Below are positions 1 through 10,390 of a stretch of 64,000 bases of DNA, one piece after another. Below the pieces are notes generated by a model. It saw only the letters and a list, made by a program, of their open reading frames with translations. It ran no database searches and was not told where the DNA came from. The DNA comes from Arctopsyche grandis. Its lineage: Eukaryota > Arthropoda > Insecta > Trichoptera > Hydropsychidae. Made by a program: the position numbers and the translations under genes. The DNA lies in contig NC_135355.1 in NCBI RefSeq assembly GCF_051622035.1, positions 4,030,001 to 4,094,000 on the forward strand. The letters are read 5' to 3'. The stretch's first letter is position 1, and each line of letters opens with the position of its first letter.

Positions 1-54
1 ACTTTACTTTTTCTACTTAAAACATTTCTTAACCTACATAAAACACCAACTTTC

Positions 55-407
55 CTAGCCATTTTTTTTTATAACATATTCAGCATGTACTTTAAAATCC
101 AGTCTTGAATCTATATAAATACCCAAATATTTAATATTACCGACAATCTCTAATACTTTGTCATCCATTTTCACTTCACCTACGTCAGTTTTATTATTTA
201 TCCATATCATTCTTGTTTTATTAATATTAATTTTTAATTTATTTACACACAACCATTTATTTATATTGTTCAATTCCACATTCAAAATATCACACATCTC
301 TTTTGCATTCTCACCTAATATATATACTAATGTATCATCCGCAAAAAGATGAATCTTACAATTATTTACTGTTTTAATAATATCGTTAATATATAAAATA
401 AAAAGCT
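55..407 (-). pseudogene. second RT fragment with FADD catalytic box
   Basis: The stretch reads LYINDIIKTVNNCKIHLFAD, then the second catalytic Asp and TLVYI, then LNNINKWLCVNKLKININKT and IKYLGIYIDSRLDF. This is the palm region of a non-LTR reverse transcriptase with FADD in place of YADD. It belongs to a different family from LINE A, to which it is fused in frame downstream of LINE A's GRHQ. The copy has no start, and runs out near position 55. Confidence 0.85.
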
Positions 408-1081
408 GATGTCTACCACGCACATAGTTATTAGGGCCATAAAGTCCCAAATGTTCCAGCAACGAGGTGCATGACGTATTACCAGGTAGAAGCTGGAGAA
501 AAAAACGAATTAATGAGAAGTTTCTCCGAAGTTCAAGGGAATTATACCCAAGCATGCCCATAAGGAAAGGAGTAGGGTAGAGATATGGGTAATAACCATA
601 CTCATTCCTATATAGCAAAAGATAAAATGCTTTTTGCACTTTCTCAATCATTAGAGAGTATTTTGCTTCATGCGGATTCCACACAATTGCAGTATATTCT
701 AGCTTGCTTCTCACAATCGAATTGAAAACCAAGCGAGAAGACAAGGGGTTGGAGAATAACCTAGTACATACATATGTATATCTCAAGCCAAATCCGAGTC
801 GACTAAAAGAAACATCAGCAGTCTTAATGTGGTTGTGAAAGGAGAGTTGAGGATAAAAAGTGTTACTCAAATCGACCATAAATTCCGCACGCTTCAACAA
901 AACGGATCCAATGGAATATCCGTGAAAATAGAGCGAATGTGCACATAATTGCACATTTATTAATAATGAGATCTAGAACTAAAAAAAAAATAGAATTGAG
1001 CTCGAAGACAGTGTTAATATCAGCTTGAAGAAGAGAAGCTTGCCTATCATCCTTGAAAGAAAACTTGTTATACAATGACAT
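408..1081 (-). pseudogene. LINE A reverse transcriptase, C-terminal fragment
   Basis: A broken non-LTR retrotransposon of Jockey/R1-like type. In one frame (1081 to about 955) it reads KDDRQASLLQADINTVF and IINKCAIMCTF, the post-catalytic region with the N-x-x-KC motif. After a frameshift it continues HNHIKTADVSFSRLGF, RSKLEYTAIVWNPHEA, YYPYLYPTPFLMGMLGY. The copy is cut at about 408 where it joins a second, unrelated RT fragment. A sister copy lies at 2941-3930. Confidence 0.85.
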
Positions 1082-1599
1082 ATGTTGAATTACATAACGT
1101 AATTGAAGCTAATGTTGAAAGATTGTTTCAGATCAACGCCAAATGCAACATGACAATTTGTATTTACGGTGTTTGGACAAATGCATCGTTTGATTTGACT
1201 CATTTGTCCGACAGCTGCGAAGTGCATTTGAATAATTGAGACGCGTTGCATGCTTCGTTGCAGTGCGTTCCCGAGCTCGCGAACTTTTCGATCGCTTTTG
1301 CAACGTGTGCAATTTTAATTGAACGAAAAATTACAAAAATTATCCTTTTGATGCGACATATGCAACATTCATCAGACAGATCCAGTCCACTCAACCCTTT
1401 TTTTTCATATGCGGTAGATCGTTTATGCAAAATACTGATTACATGTATGTACTAAACACATTTGGGATAAATTTGGTTTAATCATTGGTAGAAGATTTAA
1501 AATTATATCAAACTATTATGACAGGTTGTCCCAAATCGACACTCTTTTATATATGTATTTATGTGCTATGTATAAGCTTGAAATTGCATTCAATCAAAC

Positions 1600-1889
1600 A
1601 GTGGTGACCAGAGAAATGTAATTATTATACAAGTGACTTTAGGCGTTATACTGTTGTAAAATTGCAGTATGGCTACAGCCATACTCAATTAGTTTCCACC
1701 ACAGTCGTGTGTGGTATTTGGTGATCAATATATGTTTGATAAATATTTGTTCATATTAGATTGGAAATTGCGTCGTTAAAAGTTTCACAATGCTCGTCAA
1801 TTAAGTATGGCGACAGCCATTCCGAAATCTTACAACACTATTACGTCTAAAGCCACTTATATTATTATTAAATTTCTCTGGTGGTGACA
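1600..1889. mobile_element. MITE M3, 90 bp inverted repeats
   Basis: About 90 bp at 1600-1690 (GTGGTGACCAGAGAAAT...) is repeated inverted at 1798-1889 (ending TTTCTCTGGTGGTGAC), with interior matches around the central sequence ATGGCTACAGCCAT. The interior is only about 110 bp and non-coding. This fits a non-autonomous DNA transposon; no clean target duplication is evident. Confidence 0.65.
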
Positions 1890-2299
1890 AATATTTACAA
1901 GGTAGGTAGATAATTTGTGAGGAACCGTTTCAACAGTTTGAGATCTATTCATACTGGCACAGCACAGAGCGGAAACTGCACGTAAACAGCAGTATGAAAA
2001 GTACCCTATGGTACATTCTATAGCCAGCAGTATGGCTCGGTGGTTGCGTTTATTTTTACAGTACTCTCTCAGTGTTCTTTTGCAGTTCTTCCTGTACTGC
2101 GATTTTATCAGCTCTCTCCTCTTCAAGTCTATTTTCAATGACAACTAACTTATCAGCTTGTTCTTTGCAATGACTTTGAAGTTTAGAATTGGTTTCGGTC
2201 AATTTCGGTCTTTTGCCTCCAGCTTTTTTAATTCCCTATTCCTAGTATCCACTTGGCCGCTCTGATGAACTTTTTTCACTATAACTAAATCAGTCCTAA

Positions 2300-2690
2300 T
2301 TTCCTTGTATGTTAATTTATGTTAAGCACCGGGAGATTACCGGGTTAGATCCCGTGATAATCTGTAATTCTGCTGGTCAGACTTGGATATTTTTGAGTCG
2401 AAGTCAATTTTTTTTTCCAATTTATTTGCCAATTTATCTGATTTCATTCTTGAAACGGTTCCTTTATCAAATTGGAAAAAACCATCTATGCCACCAATAT
2501 CTTAATTTTATTTATGTACAATATGTAAAAAATCCATAGCTGTCTCTATGGATTAATTCATTAATTAATTAATAGTTCATTTCGTGTTGGAATGCCGGAA
2601 TGTTTGTAATTGGCTAGAAACGCGCATTAGGGCTTACATTTTAGGCCTTCCTGATATATATCTATGTAAAATAAATAAATAAATATGGAG
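2300..2690 (+). mobile_element. tRNA-derived SINE-i, degenerate
   Basis: The degenerate tRNA-like head carries a box-B-like GGGTTAGATCC. The shared central domain follows (GCCAATTTATCTGATTTC, GAAACGGTTCCT), then the internal ATCCATAG/CTATGGAT pair and a 3' hairpin with a TAGGCCTTCCTG arm, ending in (AAAT)n. Confidence 0.75.
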
Positions 2691-2812
2691 ACATTCATAC
2701 GTAGCGTAGCGTAGACGTAGCAGCAGTAGCCTACGAAATCTATTCACACTATACATATGTACATCACTATATGTCACCGTAACGTATCACGCAAAAACGG
2801 TTTCTTTTAACT

Positions 2813-2925
2813 AACCTCTTATACGTTTCACATGGTTTTCGTTAAGCGGTCATTTTTTATATCCTTTATCTCTTATCGGATCGTTTTCATACTTTGCCAT
2901 ATTGCTCGTTTTGGTCATCAATATT
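2813..2925 (-). repeat. R repeat, partial
   Basis: Minus-strand match to the R family core (GACCAAAACGAGCAATATGG, CGATCCGATAAGAG). It retains the end of the 19-codon micro-ORF (IDDQNEQYGKV then TGA) but has lost the ATG where LINE A was inserted. Confidence 0.75.
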
Positions 2926-2940
2926 TATTTATTTATTTAA

Positions 2941-3930
2941 TAGTTTTGGACCATTGTGGCATTACAGGAAGAACCTAATGCGCCACAATGGCCTACATTT
3001 GAAAAAGATATAAAAACATGATATAAAAACAAGTATACTGTAAATAAAGGAAAAAAGCAAAAGCAGAAAACATGGTAAAATAAAATAATAAAAAAAAGTA
3101 ACAAAAGGAAAATAATACCTCATTCAGAGAGAAAAAAAAAATAACAAAAGTGTAAAAATTAAAAATAAAATCCATAAATCCCATTCTTTGTTTACACTGA
3201 GCAAAATTAAAATAGTATATAAAAATGTACAAAAGAGAAAGAAAAAATAAAATAAAATAAAACAAAATATGAATAAAAAATAAAATCACAGCGAGGTCCA
3301 AATGGAAGAGAGTAGATTAAGATTTCACTCATTCATCACATTCAAATTAAGAAAGTAATGATGAGCGCAGGTTACCAGATAAATATGTTAAGATAATATC
3401 CGACAATCTACGCTCCCCAAGGTGGAAAATATCACATTCAGGGACAGCAGCAACGATTTCATTGAGAAGTGGAATAGCTCTTGGAATAGGAGCCATTCAA
3501 AAAAGAACTGTGCGAGCAGCAGGTACAACCATTAAATGATGATGTCTACCACGCACATAATTATTAGGGACATAAAGTCCCAACTGTTCCAGCAACAACG
3601 GGCATGACGTATTACCACGCAATAGCTGGAGAACGAAACGAATTAACGAGAAGTTTCTCCGAAGTTCAAGGGAATTATACCCAAGCATGCCCAAAAGGAA
3701 AGGAGTAGGATAGAGATATGGGTAGTACCCATACTCTTTCTTATAAAGAAAACGAAGAAATGCTTTTTGCACTTTTTCTATAATAAGAGAGTAGTTTGCT
3801 TCATGCGGATTCCACACAATTGCATTATACTCTAGCTTACTTCTAACAAGCGAGTTGAAAAGCAAGCGAGAAGACAAGGGGTTGGAGAATAATCTAGCAT
3901 ATCTCAAGACAAATCCAAGTCGACGAAAGT
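2941..3930 (-). pseudogene. LINE A 3' end with ORF end, 3' UTR and hairpin
   Basis: A 5'-truncated copy of LINE A. Residues FNSLVRSKLEYNAIVWNPHE, YGYYPYLYPTPFLLGMLGY and YVRGRHHH run from 3907 to 3497. After a frameshift at about 3500 the frame reads MAPIPRAIPLLNE to a stop near 3350, matching LINE B's SPIPRGLRFLNS. The 3' UTR (about 400 bp) ends in a perfect 10 bp stem, CCATTGTGGC with GCCACAATGG, at 2951-2991, then (AAAT)n. It is inserted in an R repeat, remnants of which lie at 2813-2925. Confidence 0.85.
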
Positions 3931-3954
3931 TAAGGTATAATATAAGTTAAGGTA

Positions 3955-4400
3955 TCATCCGCAATTACGATGGTGAAAAAATATCGTATTAGACACGTTT
4001 GAAAATACTCCATCGTATTACACGGTGACGTTTATCTGTCACATTCATCATTCACATCGGTAGTTTCATTACTTTTCGCCCTGCCATCTCGCTGTCAAAT
4101 TTTAATTATTTAAACGCCTATAACTTTTTCTTTTTCCACTCTATATTTTATAAAATTTGCTTTATAGGTTCTCGTTATATCTAATATATAAATATTTATA
4201 GTTTTGTGGAGGCTTGCTGAGCCAACGGTATTGGGTGTTGCCACACCAGCCTTTATGCAGGGTGGCAACACTGTTCGGTGAGTCTGACAGAATGGCGTTT
4301 AACCCATAACCTCAAATCAAAACAAACTTTCTAACCAATACAGGCTTAATATATGTACACAGATCAAACAGTGATAGTTTTATTTTTAGTTATTAGCTAT
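3955..4400 (-). repeat. R repeat, diverged copy
   Basis: It shares GTTTAAACGCCTATAA, GGTTCTCGTTAT, TCTAATATATAAATATTTAT and ATCAAACAGTGATAGTTTTA with the copies at 48, 49 and 58 kb. An insertion-like stretch with GGAGGCTTGCTGAGCC interrupts it. Confidence 0.7.
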
Positions 4401-5180
4401 CATTTCCCACTGTGGAAATATTCACACACGACGTGATGTCATAGTGGCGGGTGTACGCGTAGTAACGAAATATTGTAAATATTGTTAACAATATGTGTCC
4501 GTTATAAAATCGACTCGTACGTGGGAATTGATTAACGGCCGCCAGCGAGAAGCGAACGCGCTATACTCGCAGCGGCGCTAAACTAAATCTTTGTCGCGAA
4601 TTCGAGGTCTTTTTGTCGTGTCGTCCGAGCTTTTGTCCGTCTGTCTGTCCCATGGACATTCACTTTCTCAATGTCAAACTGTGGCACGCGATAAGTCAGA
4701 GACGCGCCTCGTAAATACCGGACGCCGTTTGCCGAGAGCTTAAACGCACCGGTGCGGAATGCAACTCGGTGCATACATACAACTGCATACATCGAACCAC
4801 ATGCATATAGTAATATGTACCTATTGCGATGCACCGGAAACGCACCAAGCAGGAAATGCAGGCACTCCTCGTCTTTCGTTCACAATCCGTTTCTGAAAAG
4901 TTGAGCGGTGCATTTATTTATGGGGTAAGGGAGGATCCGTTGCAGTGTTGAATAGTAGTAAAAATGAAAATGTACTTTTAAAATCCACGTTGTTTAACCC
5001 TCCCTCGCCGAAGTGGGGTATGCAAGTGCCCCAATTTTTACGTTTTTCGTAATAACTATGTGATTTTCAAAGCTATATTTCTAAAGCTATATACACTCTA
5101 TATTTCTTGTATTCCTAGAATGAACTACAAGAAATTTATTTTAATAGATTTTGTATGATTTAGAAATGGGGTACATCGTA
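4400..5180. other. non-repetitive stretch, no gene seen
   Basis: Moderate GC around 4480-4870, with no coding pattern that is convincing on either strand. A CCCTCCCTCGCCG segment near 5000 and a GGGGTAC near 5167 flank a short AT-rich interval and could be an old DNA element. Nothing can be assigned. Confidence 0.4.
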
Positions 5181-5289
5181 AAAAGTGGTCTCCGTGACGA
5201 GACAGAATGTTAAATGACAGAAAACGCAAATATCGGAAGGCAAAGATCGAAAGATCGATAAAGTTAACGCGGCTAGTAATAACAGTGGG

Positions 5290-5395
5290 TTAACCCTTTG
5301 AGGAGTACGGCCGTACGGGTACGTGCAAAGTAAAATGGCCCCGCCAGAGTACGAACGTACTCGTACGGTTTGACACGTTCAATCACTCAAAATAC
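5290..5395 (+). repeat. TTAACCCTTTG element end with TACG palindromes
   Basis: TTAACCCTTTGAGGAGTACG is followed by self-complementary TACGGCCGTA and GAGTACGAACGTACTC. A TTAA followed by CCC is typical of piggyBac-type ends. No matching second end was found, so this is a fragment. Confidence 0.4.
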
Positions 5396-5540
5396 TCTAC
5401 CTCTCTCATTGTTCGACATATTTGCATTTCGTTTTTTTTCAAGTGTTGCTGAGATTTCTCTTTCACTCTTGTGTATGTATATTTTTGTATTCGAATAAAG
5501 AAACCAAATTTAACGAGGCGTGAAAGCCAGTTAAATTTTT

Positions 5541-6368
5541 ATGACTGAACATGATAACAATTTTTTTTCTAAAGTAATATTTTCCACATGTAAAAACTAT
5601 AAAAGAATTCACGCAGCGAAGACAAAATTTATGATTACTACCAAAAATACAAAATTGGAAATGCCTCCCACTCCACTAAAAATAAATGACAAAAACATTG
5701 AACTAGTGCATCAATATAAATATTTAAGATGCTGGTTGAACGACCAATGGGACCATTCACAAGAGATTAAAATCAGAATAGAGATGGCGCGAAACGCTTT
5801 CTTCAAGATGCGTGATCTCCTCTGCAATAGAGATTTCAATCTTGACCTAAGGATGAGAATTGTACACTGCTACGTTCTATCAGTACTTTTTTATGGGGTC
5901 GAATCCTGGACCATGACTCAAGCTACAGAGAAAAAGCTGGCAGCATTTGAAATGTGGTGTTTCAGGAGAATGTTGAGGATCCCCTGGGTGGACAGAGTCC
6001 GAAATGAAGAAGTATTGAAACGAATGAAAAAAAAACGAGATTTATTAAGCGTCGTGAAGCGCAGAAAACTCGAATACCTGGGTCATGTGATGAGAAATCC
6101 GAAATATGAAATCATACAGCTCATATTGCAGGGGAAAGTTCAAGGGAAAAGAAGCGTTGGTAGAAGACGCATCTCATGGATGGGAAATCTCGGTGGATGG
6201 TACCAATGTGACTCCACAACACTTTTCAGGGCAACCATGGATAGAGAGAAGATATATGTGATGATTAGAGGTAGGATAGTCACAGTGCTATCCATTTTTC
6301 GGCAAACCTTTAACAATGCATTTACAACCTTTGAACAATACACGGCCTCCTCAGGCTCCGGTGACTAG
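5541..6368 (+). pseudogene. LINE reverse transcriptase C-terminal part, RTE/BovB-like
   Basis: A 275-codon open frame with the well-known C-terminal block of insect endonuclease-reverse transcriptases: YKYLRCWLNDQWDH, RMRIVHCYVLSVLFYGVESW, KLAAFEMWCFRRMLRIPWVD, RRKLEYLGHVMRN, GKRSVGRRRISWMGNL. The expected G of KYLG is R, and the catalytic FADD region is absent, so it is a 5'-truncated dead copy. The 3' tail is (GAA)n at about 6408-6422, as is common for RTE-type elements that end in short tandem repeats. The clade call is tentative. Confidence 0.85.
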
Positions 6369-7597
6369 TCATAATATCCAACCTCCTACGAGGAGAGGAA
6401 TAAAAAAGAAGAAGAAGAAGAAAGATCGAAAATCTAAAGATCTTAAGTCGAAAGATCAAAAAAAATGGTGCATGGTAAACGCTACATACTCGGTACATTA
6501 ATGTGCGCGCGCAGAATACGGGAGGAAAAGCATGTTCCTCTTGTTCCTGTTGTATCCTGCTCGCGCAAATTAAGTGAGTATATACGTGAGTACGTACCGT
6601 TTACCATGCACCATTTTTTTTTGATCTTTCGACTTAAGATCTTTCGATTTTCGATCTTTGCCTTCCGATATTTACTTTTTCTGTCAATTAACATTCTGTC
6701 TCGTCACGTAGACCCCGTAAAAAGATACATTTATACGTTCCAAAGCATGATTTAAAGGCGGTAGAGATAAGTTATGTTTTTGACTGTTCGCTTGCATATT
6801 CTTGTTGATCGATGAATCAATGCGAGAGAAAGAGACAGCTATATTTTCGTAAGCTATTGTTTTCGTAGCTTTCGGCGCTTGGCTATTGAGTCTTGCAGTC
6901 ACCTGTTGGCCTTACCTATGTGCGTTTTCATGTCGATACTTGTCGTTATTTTTTAATATAAAAATAGTCAAGAGCATTTACAAAGTAAACAAGAATACTA
7001 CCCACTAAGCCTTTCCAGGTAGCATCGAACATGGGTCGTGCAATCCGTGTCATATATTTGTCAACGTTTATAAACACTGGTTTACACTGGAATTTCTGAA
7101 TTTATAATAACCACAGCAGAATCTCCCCATAGAAATCCCTAACTGCTGAGCATTATAGATCGAGGCTTGGCATTTCGATTGTGAGCATTGCATTTTAACA
7201 ACAATGAAGAAGATGGAACTAGTTTTGGAAAAATACATTCATTAATAGACTTCTTTTGTTTATTTTATATTGTTGCAAGATATATTAGCGAATCTAAACT
7301 CACCTTTACAAAAAAACTCGAAATCCTCGGTGTTAGTTATTTAGGGTTTGTTTGGATTAGCTATAATTTTCATACCTGCTTTCTATTGAATTTCTTAATA
7401 ATTCTAGTTGGAAATGATGGCGAAATTTTCAGAGTGGCGGGCTTTCCACCGGAAAATCGTCAGCATTCAAAGGGTTATTACTTATTGTAATGCTATCACC
7501 TTTTACTTTTGTGAAACGACAACTAATTTACTTAGAAACTTACTCCAAGCAGATTTAAGCCCAATTTAGTTACAGTGCAAAACTAAATGCACCTCAC

Positions 7598-7990
7598 AAG
7601 GGTTTGGTGCATCCGCTCTAAAATCGCCAGACAAACGAACGGCAGCTTTAAACGTAATTCTCGTTTTCTCGAATGATAGATTGCACATCGAGATGACGAG
7701 TAACCTTTCGATGTGCACAGATGCAATTATTAAAATGGTAATTATTAAAATTGAGTTGGATCTTTCTGGCGAGTTTAATAAGGCAAGATTCGGAACTTAT
7801 CGAATATTGCCTTATTAAACTCGCCTGAAAGATCCAACTCAATTTTAATAATTGCATCTGTGCACATCGAAAGGTTACCCGTCATCTGATGTGCAATCTA
7901 TCATTCGAGAAGACGAGAATTGCATTTAAAGCAGCTGTCCGTTAATCTGTCGTTCAATTTGTCTGGCGATTTTAGAGCGAATGCACCGCA
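7598..7990. mobile_element. M1, near-perfect 390 bp palindrome
   Basis: About 180 bp on the left (GGTGCATCCGCTCTAAAATC at its outer edge) is repeated inverted on the right (ending GATTTTAGAGCGAATGCACC). The arms meet around 7795 with almost no loop, GGCAA..TTGCC closing the stem. A small duplicated AATTATTAAAA in the left arm is the main asymmetry. It is non-coding; a foldback-type MITE is the likely identity. Confidence 0.8.
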
Positions 7991-8189
7991 TCCACTTCAC
8001 AAACGGTCACAGATATACACTTAAATACCATGTAAAAAAAAGTTTTTTAAAAACATACCTCTTCTATAATTTGTATATAAAATTATTATTTTGAATAAAA
8101 ATATCAATAATTTTATTTTACTACCGCCATCTATGTTTAAAACTAAAAACTGGATAGACGTCAGGCACTTTTCAGAAATTCAAATTTCA

Positions 8190-8370
8190 AACGCGTCTTA
8201 CACAATATTTTTGCACCATCGTAATGGCGGAGGATCCATTTACTTATACTGATGACCAAAATGAGCAATATGGCAAAGTATGAAAACGATCGGATAAGAG
8301 GCAAGTTTTTTCCTGAATTGTAATCGTAAGTGAAACGTAAAGGAGGTATGTTAGGAGGTAGTTGTAAATA
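8190..8370 (+). repeat. R repeat, 3' part with micro-ORF
   Basis: It contains the intact 19-codon frame at 8224-8283 (MAEDPFTYTDDQNEQYGKV then TGA), followed by the usual AACGATCGGATAAGAG and AAAGGAGGTATG. Confidence 0.75.
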
Positions 8371-8399
8371 GTTGCTTTAATATTTAAAATGTACAAAAT

Positions 8400-8800
8400 T
8401 AGAGTGGGTGCAATCGAAGACCCTAATCATTCGTCCAATTATCCGATTGGCGAAAGGAGATTTTTTTGTCTTCGGGCATCTTTTTATTTGGGATTCCCGG
8501 GGAGAAGGCGATAAATTGCCAGTGACCCCGAGTCCCGAGGGTGCGTCAATAGAAACAGGAGCACTTAAGCGAATTAATCCTAATTAACCCGGCTTTAATT
8601 AAGACGGACGGACAGACATTCCCAGTCGGATTCCACGTGTATCCGCAAATAAGTACGAGTGTGCCGGCGAGAGTGAAAAAAGTGCGTCTATAATAAATAT
8701 CTTAAATGTGTCGATTTGTCTGCGATGCTCTTCGGTTGCATTTTCAAGATTGGATCCGCGGTCAGATTGCGAGCAGTTTTTTCCAAGGTTCAATCTGGGT
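8400..8800. promoter_or_regulatory. candidate conserved non-coding island
   Basis: A higher-GC, repeat-free stretch with clustered homeodomain-type sites (TTAATCCTAATTAA, TTAATTAAG) and CGGGGAGAAGGCG. It has no convincing ORF. The regulatory call is inference only. Confidence 0.3.
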
Positions 8801-8895
8801 AATGCTCGCTTTGATAATTATTTGCAGATGTGGCTGTTTGCCTATTTATAACAAACTACATGTAAATTCAACATGCTGTAACATTTTATTTTTGC

Positions 8896-9329
8896 ATAGA
8901 TATATACCAGGAAGGCTTGACAGGAAGACCCCAATGCATATTCATTGACAATTAATTACAAACAATGCAGCATTTTATTATTACATAAATCACTGTATTT
9001 CCAGAAGCTGAAGAACACGAAATAACAATTTATTAATTAATTAATTACAGAATAAATCCATTGAGACGTCTATGGATTTTAGATTTGTACATAATTTTTA
9101 CAAACTATACACACAATAAATACAGAAGATTTGCGACAACAGGAAAGATGATTTTTTGTCAATTTTGAGGAACCTTTTCAATAATTATCAGATAAAATTG
9201 GCAAACTCTGATAAGAAACGATCGATTTGGAGTCACAAATACCCCCAAATCTAACCAGCAGTATAGTGGATCGAATCCACTGATCACTTGGTGCTAAAAA
9301 TACACGCTACCAATGAGCCATACTGCTGG
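8896..9329 (-). mobile_element. tRNA-derived SINE-i
   Basis: Minus-strand order: head with CAGTATGGCTC-like start and box B GATTCGATCC (9268-9280), central domain (GATCGTTTCTTATCAGAG, CAATTTTATCTGAT), internal ATCCATAGACGT, and the 3' hairpin arm CCAGGAAGGC at 8907-8916. The other arm has mutated. Element E follows directly on its head side. Confidence 0.85.
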
Positions 9330-9333
9330 ATAT

Positions 9334-9530
9334 AATGTTATATATAATGTAAGAGAATTTATCGGCACGCGCACCTATTAATAGTAAAATGTTGAGTGCG
9401 TGCATTACAAGCTCTCCGATCCAACCCGTTCGAAATTATGAATGAATGTGGCTTTGTGGGTGTGTCTACATATGTGTGTGTAGGCTCCCGCATAGCGCAT
9501 CTGACGCTGACGTCACCCATTCCAAGTCAG
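9334..9530 (-). repeat. element E, copy 1
   Basis: About 195 bp shared with 11041-11232 and 17128-17248: TAATGTAAGAGAATTTATCG, GCGCACC, TCCAACCCGTTCGAAATTAT, GTAGGCTCCCGC, GACGCTGACGTCACCC. Two of three copies lie on or in a SINE head. No ends or coding are diagnostic of a class. Confidence 0.65.
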
Positions 9531-9632
9531 GTGCTCAATATCATGAGCACGTATCAGATGCTCCCCTCCCACTTCTCCACGTCTCCTCGACACGATCGGT
9601 CGTCACACCATATCCCTATAGCGAATGCTTAA

Positions 9633-10161
9633 GAGGGCTGAACACCAGCGCCTTGTCCATACAAACGTATTAGACTTCTCCCTTCCTCAATTATGGCACT
9701 AGAGAATTTTTTTTTTAATATGCTATGGATATCCACCATTGGGATGCATCTATTGTTTTATTTTTTTTATTAGTTATTTTTTATAGGAGCTAGGAGCCGC
9801 CAAACATCTATAAAATCGCCTCTTTTTTACACCCACGAAAAGAGTCCAGCGTGCTTATTTAACGGTCGATTTAAAAAAAAATACGCATATAGTTGCACAG
9901 AAAATATCTTTCTCATACCGATGATGATTTTTTTTAAAAAATTGGTCTAGTTTCGGAGGAGAAAATAGGAGAATACGAAACCTCGATTTTGTCGACTTAA
10001 AATAAGTTTTAACTGGTCGAAGCGCAGCTGTCGCATTGACTCAATATATATATATATTGATATATATTGTCGCATTCACTCAATATATACATTCACTCAA
10101 TATATACATATATCGAAGAAAGGAACGAGAATAAAATTAAGGTTTCGGGTGTACAGCCCTC
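9633..10161. mobile_element. 529 bp element flanked by TTAA
   Basis: It is bounded by TTAA at 9629-9632 and 10162-10165, with inverted ends GAGGGCTGAACACC and (complement) GAGGGCTGTACACC, one mismatch in 14. The interior is non-coding, with (AT)n and repeated TCACTCAATATATAC. TTAA duplication suggests the piggyBac superfamily; the terminal bases are not the canonical ones, so the superfamily is tentative. Confidence 0.7.
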
Positions 10162-10195
10162 TTAAAATGCATCCTTTAATCAGAATGTGTTGTCG

Positions 10196-10390
10196 TTGCT
10201 CTAATTGGTCAAACGTTTTGGTTTTGGACCACTTCACGCTGATTTGTTGTGCACCTCGTTCGTGTTTATTTATTTTATTAAATATCTCAAGGCATAACAT
10301 ATACTTCTGGTATTCTAAATTTTGTTTTTTTGAAATCTCTATACTGGTCGACGCGTCCGCCACATACCCTCATACATACATACATCACGT
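10196..10390 (+). repeat. repeat F, copy 1 (holds a Helitron empty site)
   Basis: It matches 57477-57880 (GGTCAAACGTTT, TTGTGCACCTCGTTCG, GTCGACGCGTCCGCCACATA). Position 10284/10285 (AATA|TCTC) is the exact uninterrupted counterpart of the Helitron insertion point in the second copy. Confidence 0.75.

Larger units (their letters stand above)
5187..6713. mobile_element. MITE M2 split by an RTE-like LINE
   Basis: The left end TCCGTGACGAGACAGAATGT and the right end (complement CTACGTGACGAGACAGAATG) form long inverted repeats, continuing through AAATATCGGAAGGCAAAGATCGA. The interior from about 5254 to 6419 is foreign. AAAGATCGAAA appears on both sides (5243-5253 and 6420-6430) as a likely target duplication. 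Other M2 ends are at 35.1, 36.1 and 52.9 kb. Confidence 0.7.

Noticed and set aside
2993..3301. 102-codon minus-strand ORF rich in Phe and Tyr
   Set aside because: It lies entirely in the A-rich 3' UTR of LINE A; T-rich minus-strand codons give Phe/Tyr/Leu.
7188..7490. 100-codon plus-strand ORF
   Set aside because: AT-rich, hydrophobic by composition, no known motif, and no repeat copies to support it.
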